A stretch of 64,000 nt of DNA from Cereibacter sphaeroides (GCA_003243455.1 QFQS01000007.1:51058-115057), one strand, 5' to 3'. Shown: positions 16,087-25,193, numbered from the stretch's first letter. The notes: generated by a model not told the origin, from the sequence alone. Numbers and translations: made by a program.

Positions 16087-16517
16087 CCGAGCTTCACGGA
16101 CATTGCCTGTGCGGGGCCGTGCGGATCACGGTCGATGGCCCGCACGATCCGCGCCCTGGCGCCTGCCATTGCCGGATGTGCCAGCGCTGGTCGGGCGGGT
16201 TGTTCCTGTGCTTCAACGCCGAGGCTTCGGGCGTGACCGTGACGGGTCCGGTTTCTCGTTATCAGTCGTCCCAGTTCGCCGAACGGGCTTTCTGCTCGGT
16301 CTGCGGCAGCCACCTGTGGATGCGGAATACGCGGCCGGGCGATCACAGCTATGACCTGATGCCCGGCCTATTCGATGACGTGCTAAGCGCGCCGCTGCGG
16401 TCCGAGGTCTACTCGGATCGCGCCATGAACTCGGTTCATCTGGCGGGCGATCATCGCCGCGCCACGCAAGCCGAATACGAACAGAAAAACCCTTTCGTTC
16501 AGGGAGATGTATCATGA
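16083..16517 (+). CDS. GFA/CENP-V family protein
   Basis: A 144-residue GFA-domain protein with CLCGAV, CHCRMCQRWSGG and CSVCGSHLW, so all zinc cysteines are present. It ends 4 bp into gltB and begins 4 bp before the end of the preceding GFA gene. The two adjacent proteins are recognisably similar over their length, with more divergence in the C-terminal third (NSVHLAGDHRRATQAEYEQKNPF here). They may act as paired subunits, but that is inference. Confidence 0.85.
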   Translation: MTELHGHCLCGAVRITVDGPHDPRPGACHCRMCQRWSGGLFLCFNAEASGVTVTGPVSRYQSSQFAERAFCSVCGSHLWMRNTRPGDHSYDLMPGLFDDVLSAPLRSEVYSDRAMNSVHLAGDHRRATQAEYEQKNPFVQGDVS

Positions 16518-19500
16518 CCTACGATGAAGCCTGGGTTGCCGCCGAAGAGGCGAAGCGCGCTTTCATGAACGAAAATTCGCTTTACCGCGACGAGGATGAG
16601 CATTCGTCCTGCGGGGTGGGGCTGGTCGTGTCGATTTCGGGCAAGCCGTCGCGCAAGGTGGTCAGTGCGGGGATCGATGCGCTGAAGGCTGTCTGGCACC
16701 GTGGGGCGGTGGATGCCGATGGCAAGACCGGTGACGGGGCGGGGATCCATGTGCAGATCCCGGTCAGGTTCTTTTACGATCAGGTTCGCCGCACCGGGCA
16801 TGAGCCGGATACGGCAAAGCTGATTGCCGTGGGCCAGGTGTTCCTGCCGCGCACCGATTTCGGCGCGCAGGAGCGGTGCCGGACCATCGTCGAGACCGAA
16901 GTGCTGCGCATGGGGCACTATATCTACGGCTGGCGGCACGTTCCGGTGAACACCGAAGTGCTGGGCGAGAAGGCCAATGCGACGCGGCCCGAGATCGAGC
17001 AGATCCTGATCCGCTGCGACAAGGCCATCGACGAAGAAACCTTCGAGCGCGAGTTGTACATCATCCGCCGCCGGATCGAGAAGGCGGCGCTGGCGGCGCA
17101 GATTCAGGGCGTCTACCTGTGCTCGCTGTCCTGTCGCAGCATCATCTACAAGGGCATGATGCTGGCCGAGCAGGTGGCGGTGTTCTACCCCGACCTGCAG
17201 GACGACCGGTTCGAGAGCGCGTTCGCGATCTATCACCAGCGCTATTCGACCAACACCTTCCCGCAATGGTGGCTGGCCCAGCCCTTCCGCATGCTGGCGC
17301 ACAACGGCGAGATCAATACGCTGAAGGGCAACGTCAACTGGATGAAGAGCCATGAGATCCGCATGGCCTCGGGCGCCTTTGGCGACGCGGCCGAGGATAT
17401 CAAGCCGATAATCCCGTCGGGAACCTCCGACTCGGGCGCGCTGGACGCGGTGTTCGAGGTGATGGTGCGGTCGGGGCGGAACGCGCCGATGACCAAGACG
17501 ATGCTGGTGCCCGAGGCGTGGTCGAAGATGACCGGCGAGATGCCGAAAGCCTGGGCGGATATGTACGCCTATTGCAACGCGGTGATGGAGCCGTGGGACG
17601 GGCCGGCGGCGCTGGCGATGACGGATGGTCGCTGGGTTTGCGGCGGGTTGGACCGGAACGGGTTGCGTCCGATGCGCTATGTGGTGACCGGCGACGGGCT
17701 GCTGATCGCAGGGTCGGAGGCCGGGATGGTGCCAGTGGACGAGACCACGATCCGCGAGAAGGGCGCGCTGGGACCGGGGCAGATGATCGCTGTCGATATG
17801 GCCGAGGGCAAGCTGTACCACGACACCGAACTCAAGGACAAACTAGCGGCGGCCCAGCCGTTCGGCGACTGGATCGAGAAGGTTGTGGACCTGAACGCGC
17901 TGCTGCGCGACGTGCCGGAAAGTACGCTGTTCGAGGGCGGTGAGTTGCGCCATCGCCAGATCGCGGCGGGCTATACGCTGGAAGAGTTGGAACAGGTTCT
18001 GGCGCCGATGGCCGAGGACGGGAAAGAGATGGTTGCCTCGATGGGCGATGATACGCCCGCGGCGGTGCTGTCCTCGGTCTACCGTCCCCTAAGCCACTTC
18101 TTTCGCCAGAACTTCAGCCAGGTCACCAACCCGCCCATCGACTCGCTTCGTGAAAGCCGGGTGATGAGCCTTAAGACGCGGTTCGGCAACCTGAAGAACG
18201 TGCTGGACGAAAACTCGTCCCAGGCCGAGATCCTCGTGCTGGAAAGCCCCTTCATCGCCAACGCCGAATTCGACGTGATGGTGAAGCAGTTCGGCGATCA
18301 GGTCGCCTTCATCGACTGCACCTTCCCGGCAGAGGCCACCGCCGATGCGCTGCGGCATGGGCTGGAGCGTATCCGTGCCGAGGCAGAGGATGCGGTGCGT
18401 TCGGGCGCGGGTCATCTGGTGCTGACGGACCAGCATCAGGGGCCGGCGAAGGTCGCGATGCCGATGATCCTTGCCGCCAGTGCGGTGCATAGCTGGCTGA
18501 CGCGGAAGGGCCTGCGCACCTTCTGTTCGGTCAACGTGCGGTCGGCAGAGTGCATCGACCCGCATTACTTCGCCGTTCTGATTGGTTGCGGCGCGACCAC
18601 GGTGAACGCCTATCTGGCGCAGGATTCCATCGCCGACCGGATCGGGCGCGGGCTGATCGAAGGCACGCTGACCGATGCGATGCGGCGCTATCGCGATGCC
18701 ATCGACGCGGGCCTGCTGAAGATCATGGCGAAGATGGGGATCTCGGTCATCTCCAGCTATCGCGGTGGCCTGAACTTCGAGGCTGTGGGGCTTAGCCGTG
18801 CCATGGTGGCGGAATACTTCCCCGGCATGCATTCCCGTATCTCGGGCATCGGTGTTTCGGGCATCCAGCAAAAGGCGGAAGAGGTTCACGCCAAGGGCTG
18901 GAAGGGCGGCGCGGACGTGCTGCCCATCGGCGGATTCTACAAGGCGCGCCGGTCGGGTGAGAAGCATGCTTGGGAAGCGCAGACGATGCACATGCTGCAA
19001 TCGGCCTGTGACCGGGCGAGCTATGACCTGTGGAAGCAGTATTCGGCCGCGATGCGGGCGAACCCGCCGATCCACATTCGCGACCTTCTGGACATCAAGC
19101 CGCTGGGCAAGCCGGTAGCCATCGACGAGGTGGAGAGCATTACCTCGATCCGCAAGCGTTTTGTCACGCCGGGGATGAGCCTTGGGGCTTTGGGACCAGA
19201 GGCGCACAAGACGCTGAACATCGCCATGAACCGGATCGGCGCGAAGTCGGACTCGGGCGAGGGTGGCGAGGATCCGGCGCATTTCACGCCAGAGCCGAAC
19301 GGCGACAACCCCAGCGCCAAGATCAAGCAGGTGGCCTCGGGCCGGTTCGGTGTGACAGCCGAATACCTGAACGCCTGTGAAGAGCTTGAGATCAAGGTGG
19401 CGCAGGGGGCGAAGCCCGGCGAAGGCGGTCAGTTGCCTGGCATGAAGGTGACGGCGCTGATTGCGCGGCTGCGCCATTCGACGCAAGGGGTGACGCTGAT

Positions 19501-21049
19501 CAGCCCGCCGCCGCACCACGACATCTACTCGATCGAGGATCTGGCGCAGCTGATCTACGACCTGAAGCAGATCAACCCGCGCGCCAAGGTGACGGTCAAG
19601 CTGGTCTCGGCTTCGGGCGTCGGGACCATCGCGGCGGGCGTGGCGAAGGCCAAGGCCGATATCATCCTGATCTCGGGCCATAACGGCGGAACCGGAGCCT
19701 CTCCGGGCACCTCGATCAAATACGCAGGCCTGCCGTGGGAGATGGGCCTGACCGAGGCGCATCAGGTGCTGGCGATGAACAACCTGCGCGAGCGGGTGAC
19801 ACTGCGCACGGATGGCGGTCTGCGGACGGGCCGCGACGTGGTCATGGCGGCGATGATGGGGGCCGAGGAATACGGCATCGGCACCGCCGCGCTGATCGCC
19901 ATGGGTTGTATCATGGTGCGCCAGTGCCAGTCGAACACCTGCCCGGTCGGTGTCTGCACGCAGAACGAGGCGCTGCGGCAGAAGTTCACCGGCACTGCGG
20001 ACAAGGTGGTGAACCTGATCACCTTCTACGCGCAGGAAGTACGCGAGATACTGGCCCAGATCGGAGCGCGGTCGATCGACGAAATCATCGGGCGGGCCGA
20101 CCTGCTGACGCAGGTTTCGCGCGGTGCGGCGCATCTGGATGACCTGGACCTGAACCCGCTGCTGATCACGGTCGATGGCGCGCAGAAGATCACCTACGAC
20201 CGCAGCAAACCGCGCAACCATGTGCCCGATACACTGGACGCCGAGATCGTCAAGGATGGCGCGCGCTTCTTCGAGGATGGCGAGAAGATGCAGCTTTCCT
20301 ATGCCGTGCGGAACACCCACCGCACCATCGGCACAAGGGCGGCCAGCCATATCGTGCGCAAGTTCGGAATGCGCAACAGCCTGCAACCCGACCACCTGAC
20401 GATCCGGCTGACGGGCAACGCCGGCCAGTCGCTGGGGGCTTTTGCCGCGCCGGGACTGAAGATCGAGGTGCAGGGCGACGCCAACGATTATGTCGGCAAG
20501 GGCCTGTCGGGCGGCCTGATCGTGGTCAGGCCACAGATGGCCAGCCCCTTGGTGGCCGAAGACAACACGATCATCGGCAACACCGTGCTGTATGGCGCTA
20601 CCGCGGGGCATCTGTTCGCCGCCGGTCGTGCGGGCGAGCGGTTCGCGGTCCGGAACTCGGGCGCCAAGGTGGTGATCGAGGGTTGCGGCACCAACGGTTG
20701 CGAATACATGACCGGCGGTGTTGCGGTGATCCTTGGCCGGATCGGTGCCAACTTCGGCGCGGGCATGACCGGGGGCATGGCCTATGTCTATGACCCGGCG
20801 GGCAACGCCGAGGACATGATGAACCTCGAAAGCCTTGTCACCTGTGCCATCAGCCATCCGCATTGGGAGGCGCAGCTTCTGGGTCTGATCGAGCGTCACG
20901 CCGCGGAAACCGGCAGCCGCAAGGCGCGCGCGATCCTGTCCGACTGGGCCAACGAGCGGGGCAATTTCCTGCAGGTCTGTCCGAAGGAAATGCTGGTGCA
21001 CATCCCGTTCCCGCTGAGCGACGAGGCACGGGCGGTTCCGGCAGAGTGA
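16514..21049 (+). CDS. gltB: Glutamate synthase large subunit
   Basis: A 1511-residue enzyme that transfers the amide nitrogen of glutamine to 2-oxoglutarate. The N-terminal Ntn glutaminase begins at C33 (SSCGVGLV), implying removal of a 32-residue propeptide. The FMN-binding synthase barrel starts near residue 886 (PGMSLGALGPEAHK). The 3Fe-4S cluster cysteines lie in CIMVRQCQSNTCPVGVC near 1131-1147. The C-terminal GXGXG beta-helix spans about 1290-1480 (GLIVVRPQ, NTVLYGATAGHLFAAG). Length is typical. AGGGAGATG precedes the start. It ends the gltD-exported-GFA-GFA-gltB operon and is followed by a strong hairpin. Confidence 0.97.
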   Translation: MTYDEAWVAAEEAKRAFMNENSLYRDEDEHSSCGVGLVVSISGKPSRKVVSAGIDALKAVWHRGAVDADGKTGDGAGIHVQIPVRFFYDQVRRTGHEPDTAKLIAVGQVFLPRTDFGAQERCRTIVETEVLRMGHYIYGWRHVPVNTEVLGEKANATRPEIEQILIRCDKAIDEETFERELYIIRRRIEKAALAAQIQGVYLCSLSCRSIIYKGMMLAEQVAVFYPDLQDDRFESAFAIYHQRYSTNTFPQWWLAQPFRMLAHNGEINTLKGNVNWMKSHEIRMASGAFGDAAEDIKPIIPSGTSDSGALDAVFEVMVRSGRNAPMTKTMLVPEAWSKMTGEMPKAWADMYAYCNAVMEPWDGPAALAMTDGRWVCGGLDRNGLRPMRYVVTGDGLLIAGSEAGMVPVDETTIREKGALGPGQMIAVDMAEGKLYHDTELKDKLAAAQPFGDWIEKVVDLNALLRDVPESTLFEGGELRHRQIAAGYTLEELEQVLAPMAEDGKEMVASMGDDTPAAVLSSVYRPLSHFFRQNFSQVTNPPIDSLRESRVMSLKTRFGNLKNVLDENSSQAEILVLESPFIANAEFDVMVKQFGDQVAFIDCTFPAEATADALRHGLERIRAEAEDAVRSGAGHLVLTDQHQGPAKVAMPMILAASAVHSWLTRKGLRTFCSVNVRSAECIDPHYFAVLIGCGATTVNAYLAQDSIADRIGRGLIEGTLTDAMRRYRDAIDAGLLKIMAKMGISVISSYRGGLNFEAVGLSRAMVAEYFPGMHSRISGIGVSGIQQKAEEVHAKGWKGGADVLPIGGFYKARRSGEKHAWEAQTMHMLQSACDRASYDLWKQYSAAMRANPPIHIRDLLDIKPLGKPVAIDEVESITSIRKRFVTPGMSLGALGPEAHKTLNIAMNRIGAKSDSGEGGEDPAHFTPEPNGDNPSAKIKQVASGRFGVTAEYLNACEELEIKVAQGAKPGEGGQLPGMKVTALIARLRHSTQGVTLISPPPHHDIYSIEDLAQLIYDLKQINPRAKVTVKLVSASGVGTIAAGVAKAKADIILISGHNGGTGASPGTSIKYAGLPWEMGLTEAHQVLAMNNLRERVTLRTDGGLRTGRDVVMAAMMGAEEYGIGTAALIAMGCIMVRQCQSNTCPVGVCTQNEALRQKFTGTADKVVNLITFYAQEVREILAQIGARSIDEIIGRADLLTQVSRGAAHLDDLDLNPLLITVDGAQKITYDRSKPRNHVPDTLDAEIVKDGARFFEDGEKMQLSYAVRNTHRTIGTRAASHIVRKFGMRNSLQPDHLTIRLTGNAGQSLGAFAAPGLKIEVQGDANDYVGKGLSGGLIVVRPQMASPLVAEDNTIIGNTVLYGATAGHLFAAGRAGERFAVRNSGAKVVIEGCGTNGCEYMTGGVAVILGRIGANFGAGMTGGMAYVYDPAGNAEDMMNLESLVTCAISHPHWEAQLLGLIERHAAETGSRKARAILSDWANERGNFLQVCPKEMLVHIPFPLSDEARAVPAE

Positions 21050-21050
21050 C

Positions 21051-21080
21051 AGGGTGCGGGCGCGGTTGCGCCCGCACCCT
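21051..21080 (+). terminator. Hairpin after gltB
   Basis: Two perfect 13-base arms (21051-21063 and 21068-21080) with a GGTT loop begin 2 bp after the gltB stop codon. No T-run follows, so it may act as an mRNA 3'-end stabiliser or a weak terminator. Confidence 0.6.
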
Positions 21081-21196
21081 GTCCCCAGACCAGAAATCGG
21101 GGCGCGCTTGGTCGCAGGCGGCTCGCGCGAAACTGTCTTGTTCGCGTAACGAAACCCGCGTCTAAGTTGCGCCACCTGTTTCATGGGAGAAAAGCT

Positions 21197-21694
21197 ATGT
21201 CCGATCTTATTGTTGTCTCTTTCGATGACGCCGCCACCGCCTTTGACATGCGGACGGCGTTGGTCAAGCTGCAGAAAGAATATCTGCTGGAGATGGATGA
21301 CGTTGTCGTGGTCACCAAATCGGACGACGGCAAGGTCCAGCTGCATCAGGCGGTGAACCTGACCGCGACGGGCGCCATCGGCGGCGGCATGTGGGGCGCG
21401 CTGATCGGCCTTTTGTTCCTGAACCCGCTGCTGGGTGCCGCCGTTGGCGCGGGTGCCGGTGCGATCTCGGGCAAGCTGACCGACATCGGCATCAACGACC
21501 AGTTCATGAAGGACACCGGCGCCACGCTGAAGAACGGCGGTGCGGCAGTCTTCGTTCTGGTCCGCAAGATGACCGGCGACAAGGTTCTGGCCGCGCTGGG
21601 CGAGTTCGCGCACAAGGGTCATGTCCTGCAGACCTCGCTGTCGAACGAGCAGGAAGACAAGCTGAAGTCGGTAATCGAGCGTCCTGCCGTCTGA
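21197..21694 (+). CDS. DUF1269 family glycine-zipper membrane protein
   Basis: A 165-residue protein of the DUF1269 family. It starts with SDLIVVSFDDAATAFDMR, then VVVTKSDDGKVQLHQ, followed by a glycine-rich hydrophobic hairpin (about 62-98: GAIGGGMWGALIGLLFLNPLLGAAVGAGAGAISG in pieces) that may insert in the membrane. The C-terminal half is soluble. The function of the family is unknown; members are often stress-induced. GGGAGAAAAG precedes the ATG at 21197. It stands between gltB and mtgA as a separate unit. Confidence 0.8.
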   Translation: MSDLIVVSFDDAATAFDMRTALVKLQKEYLLEMDDVVVVTKSDDGKVQLHQAVNLTATGAIGGGMWGALIGLLFLNPLLGAAVGAGAGAISGKLTDIGINDQFMKDTGATLKNGGAAVFVLVRKMTGDKVLAALGEFAHKGHVLQTSLSNEQEDKLKSVIERPAV

Positions 21695-21726
21695 TTGGCA
21701 TCGGCGGCACGGGTTGACCACGGGCC

Positions 21727-22518
21727 ATGGCTCGTGGTCAATCAGCCGCAATGGCCACCACATCCGACAAGCCGAAGAAACCCCGCGCCGCGCCAAAGGA
21801 AAAGGTTGCGGCGAAGGATGATGCGCCTGCGCAGAGCCGCTTTCGCCGCATCCTGCGCTGGGTTGTGCGGGGCGTTGCGGGCTTTGCCGGATTCGTCCTG
21901 GTGCTGATCCTGCTTTACACGATCATCAATCCGCCGACGACGCTGTACATGCTGTCCGAAGGTGCACGGCTGGGCGGGGTCGAGCAAACCTGGGTCGATG
22001 CCGATGATATGGCGCCCGTGGTGCTGCGGTCCGTGGTTGCGGCAGAGGATGCCAATTTCTGCCTGCACTGGGGGTTCGACATGGCCGCGATCCGGCAGGC
22101 CGTCGATCAGGGTGGCAGGCGCGGTGCCTCGACCCTGAGTCAGCAGGTGGCGAAGAACGTCTTCCTGTGGCAGGGGCGCAGCTGGTCGCGCAAGGCGATG
22201 GAAGCGATGATCACGCCCGTCGTCGAAGTGTTCTGGAGCAAGCGGCGGATCCTGGAAGTCTACCTGAACGTCGCCGAGTTCGACGAAGGCGTCTTCGGCA
22301 TCGAGGCGGGGGCGCAGCATTATTTCGGGGTATCGGCAGCCAATCTGACGCCGACGCAGGCGGCCCGGCTGGCGGCAGTGCTGCCCGATCCCAAGGGGCG
22401 CGATGCCGCCAAGCCATCCCGTTTCGTTCGCAACCGGACGTCGGCCATCATGAGCGGGGCCGAGACGATCCGCGTCGATGGCCGCGCCGCTTGTTTTGAG
22501 ACGAATACCGCGGATTGA
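21727..22518 (+). CDS. mtgA: Monofunctional biosynthetic peptidoglycan transglycosylase
   Basis: A GT51 glycosyltransferase of up to 263 residues that polymerises lipid II into glycan strands at the outer face of the inner membrane. One membrane anchor lies at about 46-66. Motif 1, AAEDANFCLHWG, carries the catalytic Glu107. Motif 2 is RGASTLSQQVAKN (132-144), and KRRILEVYLN and EFDEGVFGIEAGAQHYFG complete the active-site set. There is no transpeptidase domain, so it is the monofunctional type. The start is uncertain: ATG at 21727 or 21751, with no clear ribosome site for either. Confidence 0.92.
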   Translation: MARGQSAAMATTSDKPKKPRAAPKEKVAAKDDAPAQSRFRRILRWVVRGVAGFAGFVLVLILLYTIINPPTTLYMLSEGARLGGVEQTWVDADDMAPVVLRSVVAAEDANFCLHWGFDMAAIRQAVDQGGRRGASTLSQQVAKNVFLWQGRSWSRKAMEAMITPVVEVFWSKRRILEVYLNVAEFDEGVFGIEAGAQHYFGVSAANLTPTQAARLAAVLPDPKGRDAAKPSRFVRNRTSAIMSGAETIRVDGRAACFETNTAD

Positions 22519-22602
22519 TGCCTGTTTGGCGGGCAGCGGGATTGAATTCCGGCCCCCGGCGCGGCATGACGGCATTATCCGCAGTCAGAGACCGAAAGCT
22601 TC

Positions 22603-23268
22603 ATGAACCGCCTGTTCCATTCGCCCCTTTCCCCCTTTTGCCGCAAGGTTCGCCTGACGCTGGCGGAAAAGCGTATCGAAGTAGAGCTGATCGAGGAGCG
22701 ATATTGGGAGCCGACGCCGGAATTCCTGCGCCGCAACCCGGCCGGCAAGGTGCCGGTGCTGCGGCTGGACGCGCGGGTGATGTCGGAAAGCCAGGCGATT
22801 TGCGAATACCTTGAAGAAACGGTGCCAAGCCCCGCGCTGATGCCGCGCGACGCCGACGGGCGGTATGAGGTGCGGCGGTTGTGCTCGTGGTTCGACGACA
22901 AGTTCCACCACGAGGTGACGTCGAAGCTGCTCTATGAGCGGGTCAACAAGAAGATGATGGGTCAGGGCTACCCGGATTCAAAGAACGTCAAGGCGGGCGC
23001 GGGGCGGATCAAGTACCACCTCGACTACCTCGGCTGGCTGCTGGACCAGCGCCGCTGGCTGGCCGGGAACGACATGACGCTGGCGGATTTCACCGCTGCC
23101 GCTCATCTGTCTTGCCTCGACTATATTTCGGACGTGGACTGGAACCGTTCGGCGACAGTCAAGGACTGGTATGCGAAGATCAAGTCGCGCCCCAGTTTCC
23201 GGCCGCTGCTGGCGGATCAGGTGCCGGGGTTTCCGCCGCCCGCGCACTACGCAGATCTGGATTTCTGA
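22603..23268 (+). CDS. GST-family protein, probably FzlA-like
   Basis: A 221-residue glutathione S-transferase-fold protein. The thioredoxin-like half starts with LFHSPLSPFCRKVRLTLAEK and has the conserved cis-Pro in AGKVPVLR, with SESQAICEYLE following. The helical half ends in VPGFPPPAHYADLDF. Overall it resembles FzlA, the alphaproteobacterial GST relative that binds FtsZ and has lost enzyme activity, and like fzlA-type genes it sits just before queG. The assignment is from sequence look and context; a true GST cannot be excluded without an alignment. Confidence 0.65.
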   Translation: MNRLFHSPLSPFCRKVRLTLAEKRIEVELIEERYWEPTPEFLRRNPAGKVPVLRLDARVMSESQAICEYLEETVPSPALMPRDADGRYEVRRLCSWFDDKFHHEVTSKLLYERVNKKMMGQGYPDSKNVKAGAGRIKYHLDYLGWLLDQRRWLAGNDMTLADFTAAAHLSCLDYISDVDWNRSATVKDWYAKIKSRPSFRPLLADQVPGFPPPAHYADLDF

Positions 23269-23296
23269 TTCCGAGCACGGGGGCGCTGCCCCATAG

Positions 23297-23370
23297 CCCG
23301 GCCACGGGCCGGGCGTTCTACGCTAAAACGCTAATCACCCCCCGGGATATTTTTGAACAGAAGAAGGGCC
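23297..23370 (+). repeat. Dispersed intergenic repeat, copy 1
   Basis: This copy starts with the hairpin CCCGGCCACGGGCCGGGCG and GTTCTACGC, and ends CCCCCGGGATATTTTTGAACAG-type sequence (shown in part: GATATTTTTGAACAG) followed by AAGAAGG. The same two blocks recur at 27486-27580. The 3' AGAAGAAGG serves as the ribosome-binding site of queG. Confidence 0.65.
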
Positions 23371-24411
23371 ATGGAGCCTTCGCTGAAAGAGTGGATCGTG
23401 GCGCGTGCTTTGGAGGAAGGCTTCTCCAAGGTCGGCGTCTGTGCACCCGATGCAGCGCCGCAGACTGCAGGGCGGCTGCGCGAGTGGCTGGGCGAGAAAC
23501 GACACGGCCAGATGGGCTGGATGGCCGAGCGCGAGCAGTGGCGCGGCAGTCCGCCCGCGCTGTGGCCCGAGGCGCGGTCGGTGATCATGCTGGCGGAAAG
23601 CTATGCGCCCGAGATCAACCCGCTGGCGGTGCTGGAGCAGCGTGACCGCGCTGCGGTCAGCGTCTATGCGCAGGGCAAGGATTACCATGACCTCGTGAAG
23701 CGGCGATTGAAGCGATTGGCGCGCTGGCTGATCGACGAGGCGCGGCGGCAGGGGCTGACATGTGAGGTGAAGGTCTTTGTCGATACGGCCCCGGTGATGG
23801 AAAAACCGCTGGCGCAGGCGGCGGGGCTGGGTTGGCAGGGCAAGCATACCAACCTGCTGGGCCGCGACATCGGCAACTGGGTGTTCCTGGGGTCTATCTT
23901 CACCACGCTGGACCTGCCGAAGGACGAGGCCGAAGTGAGCCATTGCGGCAGTTGCACCGCCTGTCTCGACATCTGCCCGACGCGCGCCTTTCCAGCGCCC
24001 TATCAACTCGATGCGCGGCGCTGCATTTCCTACCTGACGATCGAGCATCACGGGCCGGTGGACGAGGAGTTGCGGCCCTTGATGGGCAACCGCATCTATG
24101 GCTGCGACGATTGCCTTGCGATCTGCCCCTGGAACAAGTTCGCGGCGCAGGCGCGTGAGATCGGCTATAGCCCGCGCGTCGGCGCGCCGCCGCTGGCCGA
24201 GCTGGCGATGCTGGATGATGCAGGGTTTCGCCAGCGATTCTCGGGCAGTCCGATCAAGCGCATCGGGCGCAACCGTTTCGTGCGCAACGTGCTGTATGCG
24301 ATCGGCAATTCGGCTGAGGCCGGATTGGCCCCGGTTGCCGCAGGCCTTCTGTCCGACGAAGATGCAACGGTGGCGGATGCCGCGCGCTGGGCTGTCGCAC
24401 GGCTGGTCTGA
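23371..24411 (+). CDS. queG: Epoxyqueuosine reductase
   Basis: A 346-residue iron-sulfur, cobalamin-dependent enzyme for the last step of queuosine synthesis in tRNA (epoxyqueuosine to queuosine). The first 4Fe-4S set is C192, C195, C198 and C202 (HCGSCTACLDICP); the second uses C245, C248 and C252 (GCDDCLAICPWN) with C218. D138 in FVDTAP is the likely proton donor. The C-terminal HEAT-like region (SAEAGLAPVAAGLLSDED) is retained. The ATG at 23371 is 3 nt after AAGAAGGG; a TTG 18 bases upstream is less likely. It follows the FzlA-like gene. Confidence 0.95.
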   Translation: MEPSLKEWIVARALEEGFSKVGVCAPDAAPQTAGRLREWLGEKRHGQMGWMAEREQWRGSPPALWPEARSVIMLAESYAPEINPLAVLEQRDRAAVSVYAQGKDYHDLVKRRLKRLARWLIDEARRQGLTCEVKVFVDTAPVMEKPLAQAAGLGWQGKHTNLLGRDIGNWVFLGSIFTTLDLPKDEAEVSHCGSCTACLDICPTRAFPAPYQLDARRCISYLTIEHHGPVDEELRPLMGNRIYGCDDCLAICPWNKFAAQAREIGYSPRVGAPPLAELAMLDDAGFRQRFSGSPIKRIGRNRFVRNVLYAIGNSAEAGLAPVAAGLLSDEDATVADAARWAVARLV

Positions 24412-24432
24412 ATTCTGCCACGATAGGCTGGC

Positions 24433-24921
24433 ATGGCGTCGGCGACCTTGTTCCGTGCCCTGGGTGTTGCCATGAATTTCAGCCTTTCGTCATTGTCCGG
24501 TGGTTCATCCGAGACCGCGTTCCTGCTGGCGGTGGTGCTGTATCTCCTGCTCGCCAATGGCTTGGCCTGGCTGGCCTTTGGCATCGACAAGAAGCGCGCC
24601 GAAGCGGGCGAGCAGCGAATCCCGGAGACGACGTTGCTGATCCTGGCGATTTTCGGCGGCTGGCCAGGTGCCAAGCTTGCGCAGCATCGTTTCCGCCACA
24701 AGACACGCAAACAGCCGTTCAGGACGCTGCTGAACGGGATTGGTGTTGTGCAGGTATTGCTGGTCCTGGGCCTTTGGGTGATGCCGCAGATGAACATGGG
24801 CGAATTGCGGTCCCTCGCCGAACAAGCGCTGGCCGCGACGCAGCCGGCTGAGGCGGAGAGCGCCGAGCCGGAACCGAAGCCGCTTCCCCGCCGGTTCGGT
24901 CCGGGCAGCGAGAACGGCTGA
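24433..24921 (+). CDS. DUF1294 family membrane protein
   Basis: A small membrane protein of up to 162 residues with three hydrophobic segments (about 27-48, 68-85 and 100-117). The DUF1294 signature is clear: NGLAWLAFGIDKKRAEAG, then RIPETTLLILAIFGGWPGA and QHRFRHKTRKQPFR. Function is unknown. The C-terminal tail is acidic and proline-rich. The start may be ATG at 24433 or ATG at 24472; the conserved region begins after both. Confidence 0.8.
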   Translation: MASATLFRALGVAMNFSLSSLSGGSSETAFLLAVVLYLLLANGLAWLAFGIDKKRAEAGEQRIPETTLLILAIFGGWPGAKLAQHRFRHKTRKQPFRTLLNGIGVVQVLLVLGLWVMPQMNMGELRSLAEQALAATQPAEAESAEPEPKPLPRRFGPGSENG

Positions 24922-25025
24922 GCGGCATCAGCTTCGGCGGTAGGCCGCCTGTTGTTTGGCCGGTGCGGGTTCGCATTGGTCCGATTCGGTGCTATTCTGA
25001 CCGCCAGACCTTGGGAGGGACTGCC

Positions 25026-25193
25026 ATGACCAAGCATATCGCGGATCGCCGCACCGTGACGCAGGGCGGGCGTCTGAAGCATTTCCTGCGGCTTGCGCGC
25101 GCCGAGCGTGGCCCATGGCATCGGGCGGAAACCCCGGCGGGCAACCGCCGGGTTGTCGAGTTCTGCCGGATCGACCGCGGTCGGACGACCTGA
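25026..25193 (+). CDS. Small basic hypothetical protein
   Basis: A 55-residue open frame starting at ATG 25026 with a very good ribosome site (GGGAGGGA, spacing 5). The product is strongly basic and Arg-rich (starts MTKHIADRRTVTQGGRLKHF, ends IDRGRTT) with no membrane segment. It stands alone, ending 9 bp before the convergent ilvE stop. I do not recognise it; a nucleic-acid-binding role would be a guess. Confidence 0.55.
   Translation: MTKHIADRRTVTQGGRLKHFLRLARAERGPWHRAETPAGNRRVVEFCRIDRGRTT

Noticed and set aside
18089..21796. 1235-codon open frame on the minus strand
   Set aside because: It is antisense to gltB and the following genes. Its low-complexity Arg/His/Gln/Asp-rich product is typical of shadow frames in GC-rich DNA, and gltB is unambiguous.
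24936..24949. GGCGG/CCGCC hairpin after the DUF1294 gene
   Set aside because: A 5-bp stem with no T-run is too weak to call as a terminator in GC-rich DNA.
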